DNA of 64,000 bases from positions 1,351,976-1,415,975 of the forward strand of contig JANPYM010000002.1 of assembly GCA_025890175.1 (NCBI GenBank). The letters run 5' to 3'. This document shows, in pieces, positions 22,792-34,200 of this stretch. The notes beneath the pieces were generated by a model that did not search any database, had not been told where the DNA came from, and saw only the letters and a list, made by a program, of their open reading frames with translations. This stretch comes from Ciborinia camelliae. Lineage: Eukaryota > Ascomycota > Leotiomycetes > Helotiales > Sclerotiniaceae. Every line of letters begins with the position of its first letter. The stretch's first letter is position 1. The position numbers and the translations under genes were made by a program.

Positions 22792-24497
22792 ATGGGATTA
22801 CCACCATGGGAGACAAGTGATAGTCAAACTTTTGCTCTGGTAACGGGTGCAAATAGGTATTACCAACCCCGAGGTGTTCCCCATTATTCATCATAAGCTT
22901 CAAGGCTCTCGGTTCTCGTTATTGACAACTTTCTAGTGGTTTAGGATTTGCCATTGCTGCTCGATTAATTGACGAATTCCTAACCTCATCCGATACTCCT
23001 CCTACGAAACATCTAATTCTTATCCTTTGCACACGTACTCAGTTGAAGACACGATTCACAATCTCACGCCTGCGTGCCCATCTGCGAAAACTCGTTGACT
23101 ACTCCCAATTCGCAAACTCACTACGAGCCAAAGCTAAGGCCCAGGGAAATGTATACAAATGGCAGGATATGGTGGCTCGAGTCCATTTTCTTGGAGTTGA
23201 ACTCGACTTGTGCGACTTGAAAAGTGTATATGCGGCTACTGACAGACTGGTCAATGGGACGATTGGTAGTCCGGATGCGACTACGATGGATGGTCTGAAG
23301 CTACCTACTGGGTCTCCTGGTACCGCTTCGTACTCTGCAGGCATTCCACAAGACAGATGGGCATTAAGTCAGAAAGAAGGGTCTGATGGTGAACAGAGGT
23401 CTTGGGGGTGGGGATTGAGCGGTATCCGGATACCTAGATTGGATGTAGTTGTCTTGAATGCAGGTATAGGAGGATGGACAGGAATCAATTGGCCAAAAGC
23501 TGTATGGACCGTTTTGACAGACATGACGGAAGCTGTAACATGGCCAACTTACAAACTTGCGGAAATTGGAGCTTTGACGAAACCCCAACTCTCCTCTACC
23601 TCTTCAAAGGAATCCAAAAACTCCAACCATGAAGCTACACAACCTTTACTCAATGGTGACAGTCCAGAAGAACCGCCCCTTGGCACAACATTCTGTTCTA
23701 ATGTTTTCGGACATTATGTTCTCGCACACGAATTGATGCCGCTACTATCACGAACTGCTTCTCCTTCAGCCACTGCTAGCGGACGAATAATATGGGTATC
23801 CAGTATTGAGGCACAAGCACAACATTTCGATATAGACGATCTACAAGGTTTGGAAAGCCACGCACCATATGAAAGCTCAAAGCGTCTTACAGATGTTCTC
23901 GTCCTTTCAAGAAAACTACGATCCGCCGGCAAAGTCTCTTCTTCATGGTTCGACTGTTCAGATGTTCGCGTGAAGGAACCTCAGCCAGAGGAGGGAGAAG
24001 AGTCCGAAAAGCAACCACCAACAAAGTTGCTAAGACCAAAAATGTACGTAGTGCAACCTGGAATCTTTGCTTCGGAGATATTGCCTTTAAACTTTGTCTT
24101 GGTATTTATCTACAAGTTGGTTTTCTATCTCGTAAGATGGATGGGTAGCCAATGGCATACTATTGAACCATATACCGCCGCCGTAGCACCAGTATGGATA
24201 GCATTGTCACCCGATGAGATTCTAGACACTATGGACGCGCCGGCTTCAAAATGGGGTTCGGCCACCGACTCAAGTGGGAAGGAACGTGTTATCCGCACAG
24301 AGGTTCCAGGCTGGGGATGGGAAGGCAAAACTCCAAAGACGATTGATACTGGCGAAAGAAGGAAGGGGAGAAAGAGAGATGCGGTGCCATTGACGAGGGA
24401 AGCTAGAGAGGATTTTGAGGTGTTGGGTGTCAAGTGCTGGACGGAGATGGAGAAGTTGAGGAAGGAGTGGGAGGGGCTTTTGGGGGTCAAGAAGTGA
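22792..24497 (+). CDS. ERG27: 3-ketosteroid reductase of ergosterol synthesis (fenhexamid target)
   Basis: Two exons, 22792-22856 and 22937-24497, give 541 residues. The Rossmann motif spans the intron: ALVTGANS|GLGFAIAARL. Further short-chain dehydrogenase features are LDVVVLNAGIGG and the catalytic YESSK (Tyr and Lys), with WVSSIEAQAQ carrying the Ser. A hydrophobic segment near residues 398-425 (ASEILPLNFVLVFIYKLVFY) is a probable membrane anchor. Erg27 reduces the C3 ketone after C4 demethylation in ergosterol synthesis at the ER, in complex with Erg25, Erg26 and Erg28. Counting from this start, residue 63 is Thr (codon 23058-23060) and residue 412 is Phe (codon 24105-24107). These match the wild-type residues at the known B. 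cinerea fenhexamid-resistance sites. The intron 22857-22936 is GTATTA...CTAG. Confidence 0.95.
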
Positions 24498-25027
24498 GAT
24501 ATCGGCATCATTTGCTTTCGTGTAAATTTTGGAGCCTGTGAATCTATAGGGGCTGTAGTGGGCTTTAATATTATGTACAAATATGTGACCAGTAAACATT
24601 TACTTCATTATCCTGGTTCTTTAAGATATATACATCAGCATGTGGCGTAAAACTAAATGGGTATCATCTTTCTCCCGCACACTCTTCCTTCTCGCCAACG
24701 CCATCTATTATTCATGACTCAAGCATATGGTTTAGTCTGTGGCTGTAATGTAACATAGTTGTTATACTCATGCATCCTACGATATCACTTAGTAGTAGTT
24801 CACGGGTAGTTTTTGGCCACCTCACCGGGGACTGGATACGATACATGATATTCTTCTATCAAATGATTGACTTTCTCGTTTTCTTGGGAGAATGGATCAT
24901 TAATATCCCACATTCGATCTAGAGAATGATCTATTGGCGTTCTTTTTATAGGTATTCCACCATCAACTTATATCCCTCTATCAACTCGCCCTTCCATTAC
25001 GTATATGCATCATCTCTGCTACACCCT
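24498..25027. other. Convergent 3' intergenic region
   Basis: Between the ERG27 stop and the M54 protease stop. No coding sequence is supported; it presumably holds the two 3' UTRs. Confidence 0.5.
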
Positions 25028-26647
25028 TCACAACTTTTTCTTGCCCAGCGGCAACTTTTCAATCTGTCCCAGCCTCCCCCGAATCCACTCCCCAAACGCC
25101 ACAAACATATGCGCATCCCCATGCTGTTCACAGAAATCTAGCAGAACCTCGTATCTCTCTTTAACATCCGCCCCGGTTGCACTAAGCACTTTCGCCAAAT
25201 CGATAGGGCAGAGATAGGGAGGTTGTCGCGCATCTTCGGTTATCGACGCGCTGCCTTGCATGCAACACGCGTAATAGATACAATGGTCGATGCCGAAACA
25301 ATGGCCTAGTTCGTGGGAGGCGGTGCGGCAGATCCGCGAGAGGTAGAGTCCTGCTAGAGCATCCGAGGTGGGATTGGGGGAGAGTGGAAGAAGCGTATTT
25401 TGATGTGCGACGGCGCGGGATAGAGGACTCCCTGCAACCGCATATCCCATCTCCTCCCCTCCCCGCTTTCTCTGTCTCTTTCTCTTTCTTTCCCCGTCCC
25501 CGCTCCCCTTGATCCCACAAACCCCATCCGCATACTCCTCGCAATGACTGCCCGGCCACGCATGTCCCCGCTCCACTCCCTGCACCCCATCCAACACCGG
25601 ATTGTACCGCGCGCGGCTGACGACCGATACCCTACTCCCCCCAAACGCACGCCCGCATATAAATTCATCGTCGTCGTCTTCGTATAAATCATGGTTCACG
25701 AGTAGCATTAATGCATAGGCATCGGTGGGTAAGATGTCGATTGCGAGATCCAGGAGATCCGTGAGGTTTAGTTGGTGGGAAAATGGTGCCGATGGGGTGG
25801 CGCGGGCGCGGATGCCGGTTTGGAAGGTTGGGGTGCGGAGTCCGATGTATGTGGGTTGTGATTTTTTCCTCGATCTGGATCGGGATCTGGATTTTGGGTT
25901 GGATTTGGAATTGGAATTGGATTTGGATGATTTTGGTGAGGGGTCCCAGGGTGTGAAATGAAGGAACGAGGAATCTAGTGGTTTTACGGGGAGGCCATGG
26001 TAGAATGCTTGAAGGTACGAGACAACATCTAATATCCAATTCCTCGTCTCCCAATTCTCTCCCTTCCATTTCCCACCACCCTCAACCTTACATTCCTCCC
26101 ACCCCCTCATGAAATCATCAGCCCCCTCCCCATCAATCCCAGGCGGCCCCATAACATAAATCGACCTCCTCGCTCCCTCTCCCTTCCCCTTTCCTTTTCC
26201 CATCCCCTTTCCCTTTCCTTCCCCCTCCTTCCCCCCCACCAAATTCCTATCTTTACTCCTCTCCCAGCTCCTAAAACTTTGCCCGCCCTGTTTCGGATCA
26301 AGAGCCAAGTCATCCCCCTTCAAAACCAAGGGACCCGGAAACGCAGATGCAAAATCGTCATCGGATTCAAAATGGTGAAAATTCGTATCGGTCATCTTGG
26401 CTTTATTTACACCGGTTGCTGTAGCGGCTGCTGCGCGGCGCGGGGGAGACACGCGGGAGAATTGGGATTGCGAGGGGTGCGGGGACGTGAGGAGGTAAGG
26501 GTGTGTGCATGCAAGGGGGCGAGAGGAGCTTTTGGGTGGCGTTTTGGGAGGCATTTTGCAGGGAACTTTGGGGGGAACTTTGTACTGTAGATTTATGATG
26601 GGTTTGATGATGATATGATAGGATTGTGAAATGCGTTCTGAGATCAT
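25028..26647 (-). CDS. Archaemetzincin-like zinc metalloprotease (family M54)
   Basis: Uninterrupted frame of 539 codons. The zinc site is HELGHCFGIDHCIYYACCMQG, the archaemetzincin pattern HExxHxxGxxH followed by C-x4-C-x-M. After 16 more residues comes a Cys in YLCPIDLAKV, where the fourth zinc-knuckle Cys of the canonical CPxC is Asp. Upstream are VNHDLYEDDDDEFICGRAFGGSRVSVVSRARY (typical of the catalytic domain) and low-complexity Lys/Gly/Glu-rich and Ser/Lys/Arg-rich stretches. Archaemetzincins are soluble aminopeptidase-like metalloproteases with poorly known substrates. The frame begins at an ATG at 26647, but a start at 26554 (MPPKTPPKSSS, before the conserved HPYLLTSPHPSQSQF) may be the true one. 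Lengthening by low-complexity inserts is common in fungi. Confidence 0.85.
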   Translation of the reverse strand: MISERISQSYHIIIKPIINLQYKVPPKVPCKMPPKTPPKSSSRPLACTHPYLLTSPHPSQSQFSRVSPPRRAAAATATGVNKAKMTDTNFHHFESDDDFASAFPGPLVLKGDDLALDPKQGGQSFRSWERSKDRNLVGGKEGEGKGKGMGKGKGKGEGARRSIYVMGPPGIDGEGADDFMRGWEECKVEGGGKWKGENWETRNWILDVVSYLQAFYHGLPVKPLDSSFLHFTPWDPSPKSSKSNSNSKSNPKSRSRSRSRKKSQPTYIGLRTPTFQTGIRARATPSAPFSHQLNLTDLLDLAIDILPTDAYALMLLVNHDLYEDDDDEFICGRAFGGSRVSVVSRARYNPVLDGVQGVERGHAWPGSHCEEYADGVCGIKGSGDGERKRKRQRKRGGEEMGYAVAGSPLSRAVAHQNTLLPLSPNPTSDALAGLYLSRICRTASHELGHCFGIDHCIYYACCMQGSASITEDARQPPYLCPIDLAKVLSATGADVKERYEVLLDFCEQHGDAHMFVAFGEWIRGRLGQIEKLPLGKKKL

Positions 26648-27419
26648 AATCGCGATATCACGTGGTCAACAGGCAACCATACCTACCTAGGTAGGTACCT
26701 TCACTGTGTCAAAAGATTTGGAGGCGGACTACTATTTATTGTAGCTCCAAACTCACCGATAGGTCTGATTATATTGTTGGTTATTCTGATTGATTGATAA
26801 TTTTAATAAGAATGTTCCATTCCAAGCAAAATTTATGTTTGTTGCTAACTTAGTCCCTATTGCTTTCAGTCACGCAAACGCAGTAAAGGAGTGGGGCGGA
26901 GAATTTCAAAAGAGAGGGGAGGCGATCGTATAGGTAGGTAGGTACGCTTCAAGAGTAACAAAATCAGAAAAAATCATGTAACGAATGTCCCATTAACTCT
27001 CAACGTTCTTTGATCTCGCCGTGCTCAGAACCCTGCTGTTGAGTTTGGAGATGTACCCCGTCCTGTACCTGTATATATGGCTGATTACATACTGGGTGTG
27101 GTTGAGCCATTGCCATTTGACGAAGATATGCTAATTGACCCGGATTTGGATTTGAGCCTGGCGATCCTTGTTGCGGGGACGATATTGGATGTCCCTTGAG
27201 AGTAGTGCATTATAGCAGATTGGTTGAATGGGGCATTAGACCATGGTAATCCTGTCGATTGGGCATAGTTATTAGTTGTACGTCTATTGTTGGACTGCAA
27301 GAGAGCCGTATCTGGCAGGTGGATTGTTTATTTGGGGGTGAATTGGCACGCTCTGAGGAGGCATATGTCCGCCGGTTTGTTGAAAACCGCTAAGGTGTTG
27401 GTTTGAGTTGTGGGCTTAA
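26648..27419. other. Gene-free interval upstream of the M54 gene
   Basis: Contains the protease upstream region with an 18-bp perfect palindrome TACCTACCTAGGTAGGTA (26680-26697) and a TAGGTAGGTAGG word at 26933. A 71-codon minus-strand frame (27085-27300) rich in Ser/Asn/Gln may be the disordered C-terminal tail of the neighbouring decayed AAA gene, which I cannot prove. Confidence 0.45.
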
Positions 27420-28860
27420 ACTCATTTTCATTATATCGTGACCTTTTCTTTTGATGACTTTTGAACGATGTGTGTGATTTATCTGCAGCTCGTTTTGCTT
27501 CAATTTGCCCGGCCCTCGCTTTAAGACAATTCTCCTCGGCTGTCTTGTCACCATCCGTACCGAAGACATCACCAAGATATTTGGCAAAGGCTAGATATGC
27601 CGTCTGAACTGCAGTGAAGTGATCCTACTTCAAAACCACTTGCACGCTGTCATCGACCTTCGGGGAGAGGGAGTTTTCTAGAGCGTCAAATTCGGCAAGT
27701 GCTCGTGCTGTTTGAGATGCATTGTGAATCTGTCTACCATTCCAATGGCGTGCTCATGATTATTGAAATAAAGCTCCGCGAAGCTTATGATAGCCGGGTC
27801 ATCGAACGCAAGTTGTCGGCTCTGAGCCATGAAGCGGATCTCAATAATCTCCAGGTTTAGCTTAAAAATCTGCTTGACCTGCTCCTTATTAAGCTCTGGA
27901 TAGTACAAACTCATGTGGATCTGAGACGCAAATGCCTCTTCTTCGAAGTCGCCAACTCGATTAGTATCGAGAAATAATATCCCTGAATAATATTCCAGTA
28001 CTATAAGAAACACTATCTCATTTTAGCATTTCGATCTTAAAGTAATATTAAAATGCATCCTTGACTCACCCACCACTAAACCATTCAGCACGAAGACCTC
28101 ACTCGCTCGCTGGGCTAGGAAAACATCGGCTTCTTCTAGTAAAAGAAAGCATACCCATGGGCTCGCCAAGGCGAAATTCCTTTCCAGTTCCTTTTCTACC
28201 TCATGTGCGGTGGTTCGACCAAGGCCTCAATGAAGTCGATCACCACCTGACTTTCTACTTCCTCTCGAGTGTTTGAAGGAATGTCCATGTTGTATGTAGA
28301 CTTTACCGTTGCTACTTCTAGAAGCATTCTTCCTCGTCGTATCAATTCATTTCGGCTGATCTCTTGACGGGCAAATCGGAAGGGAATACCGGTAGGTAAC
28401 CTATCACCCTTGCGCCGTCGTAACGGACGATAGAAAAGTCTTCGGACGCTGTGCACAGTTAGTTTCCATCGAAACCAATATAGACGCAGTGTATAACAAG
28501 GGCTTCTGGGGAAGCTCCTCTTTCGAACCTCTACTACACAACTTTGACCAGATAGGAGCGGCCGTGTGGACGGGTGTCGTAACACGCATAAGTCTATAGG
28601 CATCTCGCCCTGCTCGTTCAATGACTTCATCACCCGGTCAATAGAGATGCCAGAGATCTTCAAACAATATCCTTTGCGACAACTTTGGTTGAATATAACT
28701 CTCTATGAAACCAAGGAGCAGCGCAATTGCAGCGATTCCTCAGAAGTAGAGTTATATTTCTTATATTCTTCATAAGTAGCATTATTTACGCCTGCATTGT
28801 CGGTCAACCCATAAGCATCTTTCTGGGTAGTAGATTAAGTATCTTCCTGCTCTAAATTAT
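27420..28860 (-). pseudogene. Decayed fungal AAA-ATPase (N-terminal DUF7025-type region plus AAA core)
   Basis: Family-like segments occur in order on the minus strand but in different frames. These are FIESYIQPKLSQRILFEDLWHLY (about 28711-28645), a TGA, PGDEVIERAGRDAYRLMRV and, after frameshifts, FRFARQEISRNELIRRG. Next come EEVESQVVIDF, VEKELERNFALAS with degenerate Walker B LLLEEADVFLAQR, and LEYYSGILFLDTNRVGDF. Then follow ASQIHMSLYYPEL, WNGRQIHNASQTARALAEFDA and, past a TAG, DHFTAVQTAYLAFAKYLGD. Between EALVEPP and VEKELE (about 28200) roughly 150 residues expected in intact relatives are absent, including Walker A. The arginine finger Arg (SRIHM) is Gln. The mixture of two stops, at least three frameshifts and a core deletion shows it is non-functional. 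An old intron (about 28080-28020) is still recognisable. Family memory is from fungal AAA proteins; exact ends are approximate. Confidence 0.85.
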
Positions 28861-30003
28861 CTGTTCGACTAACTGGCGACGTTTCAGAGGACACATGAGG
28901 CAGCTTCGTAGATATCAAATTGTTCCCGACTGCCGGCCGATGGCCTACTTTGTATTCCAAATAGAGAAATATCTTGTCCTTTCGCAAGAAAGTAAATTCT
29001 CAATATGTATCAAATTCAGTAGGTCGCTCCATGTCTAAAAAAAACTTATAAGTTTCATGGCCTTTCTGATTCCCGCAAGTTCGTTTATTCACTTACCCGC
29101 GTAGCTTTGCATTCTGAATATACCGGGCTAGCAACCACACACGTCAGTTGCGATTCCATCCCAATCAAGGATACCTAGAGTCACCTAGTTCTAGATTGGT
29201 TTATCTGCATTGACCTGTTTTAGACTGACTTCTGCCTAACCTGCCATTTTACTGCAATGCCATCAACCATCGTATGAATACCTGAGTAGTAACTTCATAT
29301 GAATTTCAACTGGACGATTTCCTCCCGGGATAGGGCTTGCAGCAAAGCGGAAACTGTCAATATCACAAGGAAGTCACACACGAAAAGCAAACACACAGGA
29401 AAAATAGTAGTGTACCGTATTAAGTATTAAAATCCACCTCTCTTTGTATTATCTCGTGAATACAATATCGATCGGATCAGAACCGATCAGGTCCAACCAG
29501 ACCGAACCATATGCTATGCCACCAATGCTATTCTATGTATAATGTAACGTAAAGTTATCATTCGTTTCCACCATCCCCAGCGCATGCTCAACAAGTAACG
29601 CAGGGTATTCCCAAGCCAAGCCAAGCCCAAAGTCATCCCAAGCCCCGTCAAAAAGAGACCATCCGATCCATATAAAAAAATCCAGATTTTTTCCTCATCC
29701 TGAAGATGAAAGATCGCCCTTTTGACACCTCTTTCCACACCCCCATCCCATGATGGGGTGCGATGTGATTTGATTGAAACTCCCATCTAAACGCCCAATA
29801 AACTCCTTGCAATGCATGATATGATATAATGCAGACTCTCGTGAGACTTCATTCTTAAATTCCAGAAAACAAAAAGACTAAGGAGAAAAGAAAAATTCCA
29901 TGAATTGACACAAAAGAAATTCGTAACATAAGCAAACAAGCCATTTTTATCCATCCATCCATAAACTCCTGATCCAGATCCAGAATGAGAAGCTAAAGAC
30001 ATC
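28861..30003. other. Intergenic region between the AAA relic and the cyclin
   Basis: No intact gene. The part near 28860-29100 may hold further unrecognisable remains of the AAA gene's N-terminus. 29450-30003 is the 3' flank of the cyclin and contains an AGCCAAGCCAAGC run at 29608-29626. Confidence 0.5.
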
Positions 30004-31248
30004 TCACGCGGTGGAGAGATTCTTTTGACTACCGAAGTATCGTGTTAAGAAATTGCCTTTCGATTTCTTAGCCGCGCGACGCTTTTCTTCTCCCATTGCC
30101 ATGATGTCATGATGAGCCATGTTGTCGATTTCGTATGGAAGCATGGGTCTGAGCTTGCCATCAGCACCAGGAACTTGGACGGTGACAATTTCGCGGACAA
30201 CACCTGATGGGGAGTAGGTATCGCATTGCATGGCATCGTTTTCGTCAACATAGCTGCTGACGGATGATAGAGGTGTGCCCGAGCGGGATAATTCCGAGAT
30301 ATAAGATGAGGCGGAAGAGGACATGGCGTCGAGAGTGTCGGCAGTACCGCTGCGAGTAAGACTAGGAACTTCGGATGAAGACGGTGGTGAATTGTAGTTG
30401 TATGTGTCGTCGGTTGGGAAGATGGATTGTTGTTCGGCATAGTATGACATGTACTTGTCTTCGGTTGCTGGAATCCAGTATCTTCCTGTTGGATCGAAAG
30501 ACATGTTTTGCATTGCAAGAGCTTCTTGTTCTCGGATGGTTTGTTGACGTGCTTCGAAAAGACGGAGTTGTTCTTGCTTTCGATCCAATTCAAATCGGAT
30601 TGGTGTGAGGAAAGGTTCCAAGTGAGTGTAGAGATCATCCCCCCTGACAATCAGGTCCCAGTCGAGTAGCTGAAGTAATTGCTTCTCCATGAGGTTGACT
30701 TCCGTCCTGGTGAATGAAAATTCATCGTAACCCCGAACGTTCGAGTACTCCGCCCAATGCTTGTTTTTGGGTGACGAATCGTTGAGGAACTTAGCCGATA
30801 AGATCAATGTTGCAAGGAATATCCTGTGAACTGTACATCTTAAACCCTTTGCAACTGGCGGCAGTCTCTTCTTCAGTCGAGCCAGGTATACCAAGCTGGT
30901 CATTAGTGTAGGTACTTGAACGTTTGATTTCTTTACTAAAGAAGTGATGAATCTCTCCAATGACGGTAAATCTGAAGCGGATCTCTTCTCTTGAGGGGGA
31001 GTTCGAGGAGGCGAGGGAACTTGACTTGAGGACATTTGAGTGGGTTCGCACTGGATGACTTCTCTCGCCTTTTGGGCAAGATAATTGATCATATCTTGAG
31101 TAACTGATTGGTAAACAAAGTGATCTAAAGCCACCTCATTGGAAGTTCTAGGAGAGTTTGAGCTGAGCGACATGGTGTCGTATCTGAAAATCTGATGTTG
31201 GTACTGGTTGTAGTCGTTGTACTTCGATGTGGTTGACTTGTATGTCAA
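30004..31248 (-). CDS. Pcl1/2-type (Pho85-partner) cyclin
   Basis: Uninterrupted frame with a cyclin box: [23 protein letters not shown], then [51 protein letters not shown] and a second helix block [16 protein letters not shown]. The VHRIFLA...SAKFLND...WAEY pattern is that of the Pcl1,2/Pho80-related subgroup that activates the Pho85 kinase, mostly at G1/S and in polarised growth. Residues after about 230 are disordered and Ser/Thr-rich, plausible for phosphorylation-controlled turnover. The frame opens at an ATG at 31248, but the ATG at 31173 ([11 protein letters not shown]) is an attractive alternative start. No intron is needed. The upstream side is a very long gene-free stretch. Partner and timing are family inference. 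Confidence 0.87.
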   Translation of the reverse strand: MTYKSTTSKYNDYNQYQHQIFRYDTMSLSSNSPRTSNEVALDHFVYQSVTQDMINYLAQKAREVIQCEPTQMSSSQVPSPPRTPPQEKRSASDLPSLERFITSLVKKSNVQVPTLMTSLVYLARLKKRLPPVAKGLRCTVHRIFLATLILSAKFLNDSSPKNKHWAEYSNVRGYDEFSFTRTEVNLMEKQLLQLLDWDLIVRGDDLYTHLEPFLTPIRFELDRKQEQLRLFEARQQTIREQEALAMQNMSFDPTGRYWIPATEDKYMSYYAEQQSIFPTDDTYNYNSPPSSSEVPSLTRSGTADTLDAMSSSASSYISELSRSGTPLSSVSSYVDENDAMQCDTYSPSGVVREIVTVQVPGADGKLRPMLPYEIDNMAHHDIMAMGEEKRRAAKKSKGNFLTRYFGSQKNLSTA

Positions 31249-34200
31249 TGTGTTGTAGATCCAGATTTGATCAATGTTTGATATTTAGAGCAGGAATGAT
31301 CTTGTAGACAGGAAAGATAAAAATAAAAAGATACACCAAGCTATAAGATCGTAAAAAAGAAAGTCGTTATTGTGTCGAACCGTATTGGTTGTGTTTTAAA
31401 AAAAAAGATGCAATTGTTTGCTATTGTCTTCAGGTCTCAAATCCTATTGTGGTCTGTCGGCTCACACCTCGGTTGTATGGACGGACAATAGGGAAGGAAA
31501 TTGACGAAGAGAGAGAAAAGAAAAACACCATAAAAGTGAATATAATCTTTCGAGAAAATTTCACAGGAAATTAAGAAAACAATGACGACCACCGGCTCGT
31601 AATATTGAATCTCAAATTTCGCGAAATGAGTGAGAAAAGATCCGACCAGCGGAATCCTATAAAGAGGAGTGAGGTTGGCGCAGCTGGTTACTATGCGTGA
31701 AGGCACTGAGAGGATCAGTTGGCTATATAAAAATTCGAATTGCCTCGCCTCAAGCCTGACAAAGGCGTTCCTAGGGCGGATCGAAGGAGCAGGGATTTTG
31801 TATTTGGGGTAATAAGATTGTTAGGGGTGGCTGAAGATTGGGCCAAAGGGTTCAATTCAAGATGATAAAGATGATATGCAGATAGGCGCGGAGGATTTTG
31901 GTGAGAGGTGAGGATGTTGGATGGATTGGATGGATTGGATTGGAGCGAATAGGCCAAAGCAACTTTAAAGCAAAGTAACCGCTTTGTTATTTATATGGGC
32001 GACTGTTGAAACGTTAAGATGGATGATTGTATTGAAGTCTCTTCTCTCAATTCGATGAGTTGAGAGTTTGAAAGTTTGATAGTTGATAGTTGATAGTTGA
32101 TAGTTCAACTCCAATCGAAATTGAAGTACGTGGGACCCGTGGACTGGTTTGTTATAATCTTTATGCTTCGTTTGACTTCGTTTCGTCAGGGTCGTATGGT
32201 CGTATGGATGGTCGTAATCGTAATGAGAGCCCCTCCTTAGTCCTTAGAAGAGTTGTGATAGTCACTGACTGACGATTTACCCCAGTGAAAATCGGTCGGG
32301 CGAAGTACCGAATTTGGATTGTCGGTACGTTTGTCAAGGGTTATTCCAAGATGTATTGATGGTTGAGGGTATTGAGAACCTTAAAAAGTCTATAAAAGGA
32401 AGAATGTCGAAGTTTCCGATGAGAAATGTAAAATGATGTATGGGGAAGAATTGTAGACGATATATGTAAATATCTTCTTCTGTCGATCAAGGCTGGAGGG
32501 AGATATGTATACTGTAAATAACTTTTATTTTCCTTTCTTAAGCTTTCAGGATGTTTTAATTGTTTTTCATATGCTCCAATGCTTTTCTCCCTACAGTATC
32601 TGGTTCTTCCTTGCCAGAACCAAACCAAATGGATTTTCAATCCAGTAAGGAAATGTTAAGTTCGTTAGAGAATAATTGGTCTAGGTTGAAGGTTGAAGGT
32701 GTATCCAAAAAACCAATGGAGAACTAGGCGCTGGGAAAAGGAATGCTTGGGATTGATACCCCTCGCTCTCAAAATGGAACCAAGGAACCAAGGAGCCAAG
32801 GATGCGAGTGGCTCAATGGTGTTCAAATGATGACAAGGGTTACTTTGAGCTATAACATCCAGCAAGGTATGCTCGGTATGTATTGGAAGATGGGATTCCC
32901 GAAAGGATAGGCGATGATTGAAAAAGGGTCAGGCTGGTGGCGTGGATGGACCAATGCAGCGAATGCAGCGAGGTGTAGCGAAAAGGTTTCAGATGTTGTA
33001 ACCTAGCTTGAGTGGTGGTGTGGTATTGTGGTGATCAGCAACTTGCGCCCGAGGATCAGATGGCAGGCGAGACAACCACACCAAAGTATACAAGGGGATC
33101 AAAGGGCTAGGTCTATGTTGAAACCAAGGGTTTATTTTCGAACTGATCGACCAATCCAAAAGATCTTGAGAGCAATGATAAATGATTTGTTCGTGATGCT
33201 TCAAAAGATGTTGTCAGACAAAGTCCAAGGGAAAATAGTACAATGCTGCAGTATCACGATGTACTCAGAGCTAAACCAGAGTCGAGATTCGAATCTATAC
33301 TTCCGTGAAGGAGTGTATCGTAAGTAAGTAGTAAGTATAGGCAACGAGCTAACGTGTATGTATAGTGAGCTGGAGAATAAGCATAAGCACAAAGCGATTC
33401 CACTGGTCGTGATGCCGTGTCAGGATCTCTAGACTGCAGTTTCTTCTCGTGTATCTAGCTCTATCGTTCTCGTCGCTTTTTCAGATTCGTTTGTTGATTT
33501 CTTCGATTCTTAGCTTGATTCGTTACTCTGACTTCATATGGTCAAGTGCCGATAAAAAGGGCTGAAGCAAGGCTGTACAGGTATGAGTCGAGTATCCTGA
33601 AACCACTGGAAGAATTCGATACTTTGTAAAGATATTCAACTAAACACCAATAATTGTATATTGGAAATGAGGCGCGAGGAGAAATACGCTGAAGGGGAAT
33701 ATGTATGTATTGATGATGAAAAAATGGAGAAATGTTTGAAGCATCAATATGATATGAATATATCGCAAAAATTGACACTATGACTGGTTTACGATCTTAC
33801 CTTACTCCGCATCGTGAGTAACGGTCAACATTGATATTTAAATGGATCAACATATACGTGTCGAGCCTTCTATAGACTGACTACCTAATAGTATTGCGAG
33901 CGGTGAATGTGACACTTCAGTCTTCAGCGGATATCCCATGATTTGGCAGTGGCAGCGATCACACAACAAATATACCCTGCACATGAAAAAAAATATGAGT
34001 CTGGAAATATAGAATTTTGGGGATTTTGTGGATGGGTTTTCAGTTAATGCTGCAGGATTGGATAATGCTTGTTACCTCCACCCGGGCATTGAACACAGGT
34101 ATCAGAGTCAGACTATCATTATCATGCGCAATCCGGGGATGACGATATCTACAGCCCAACGAACCGTGCCAACCTCTTCAAAAGAAACTTCAATCAAGAT

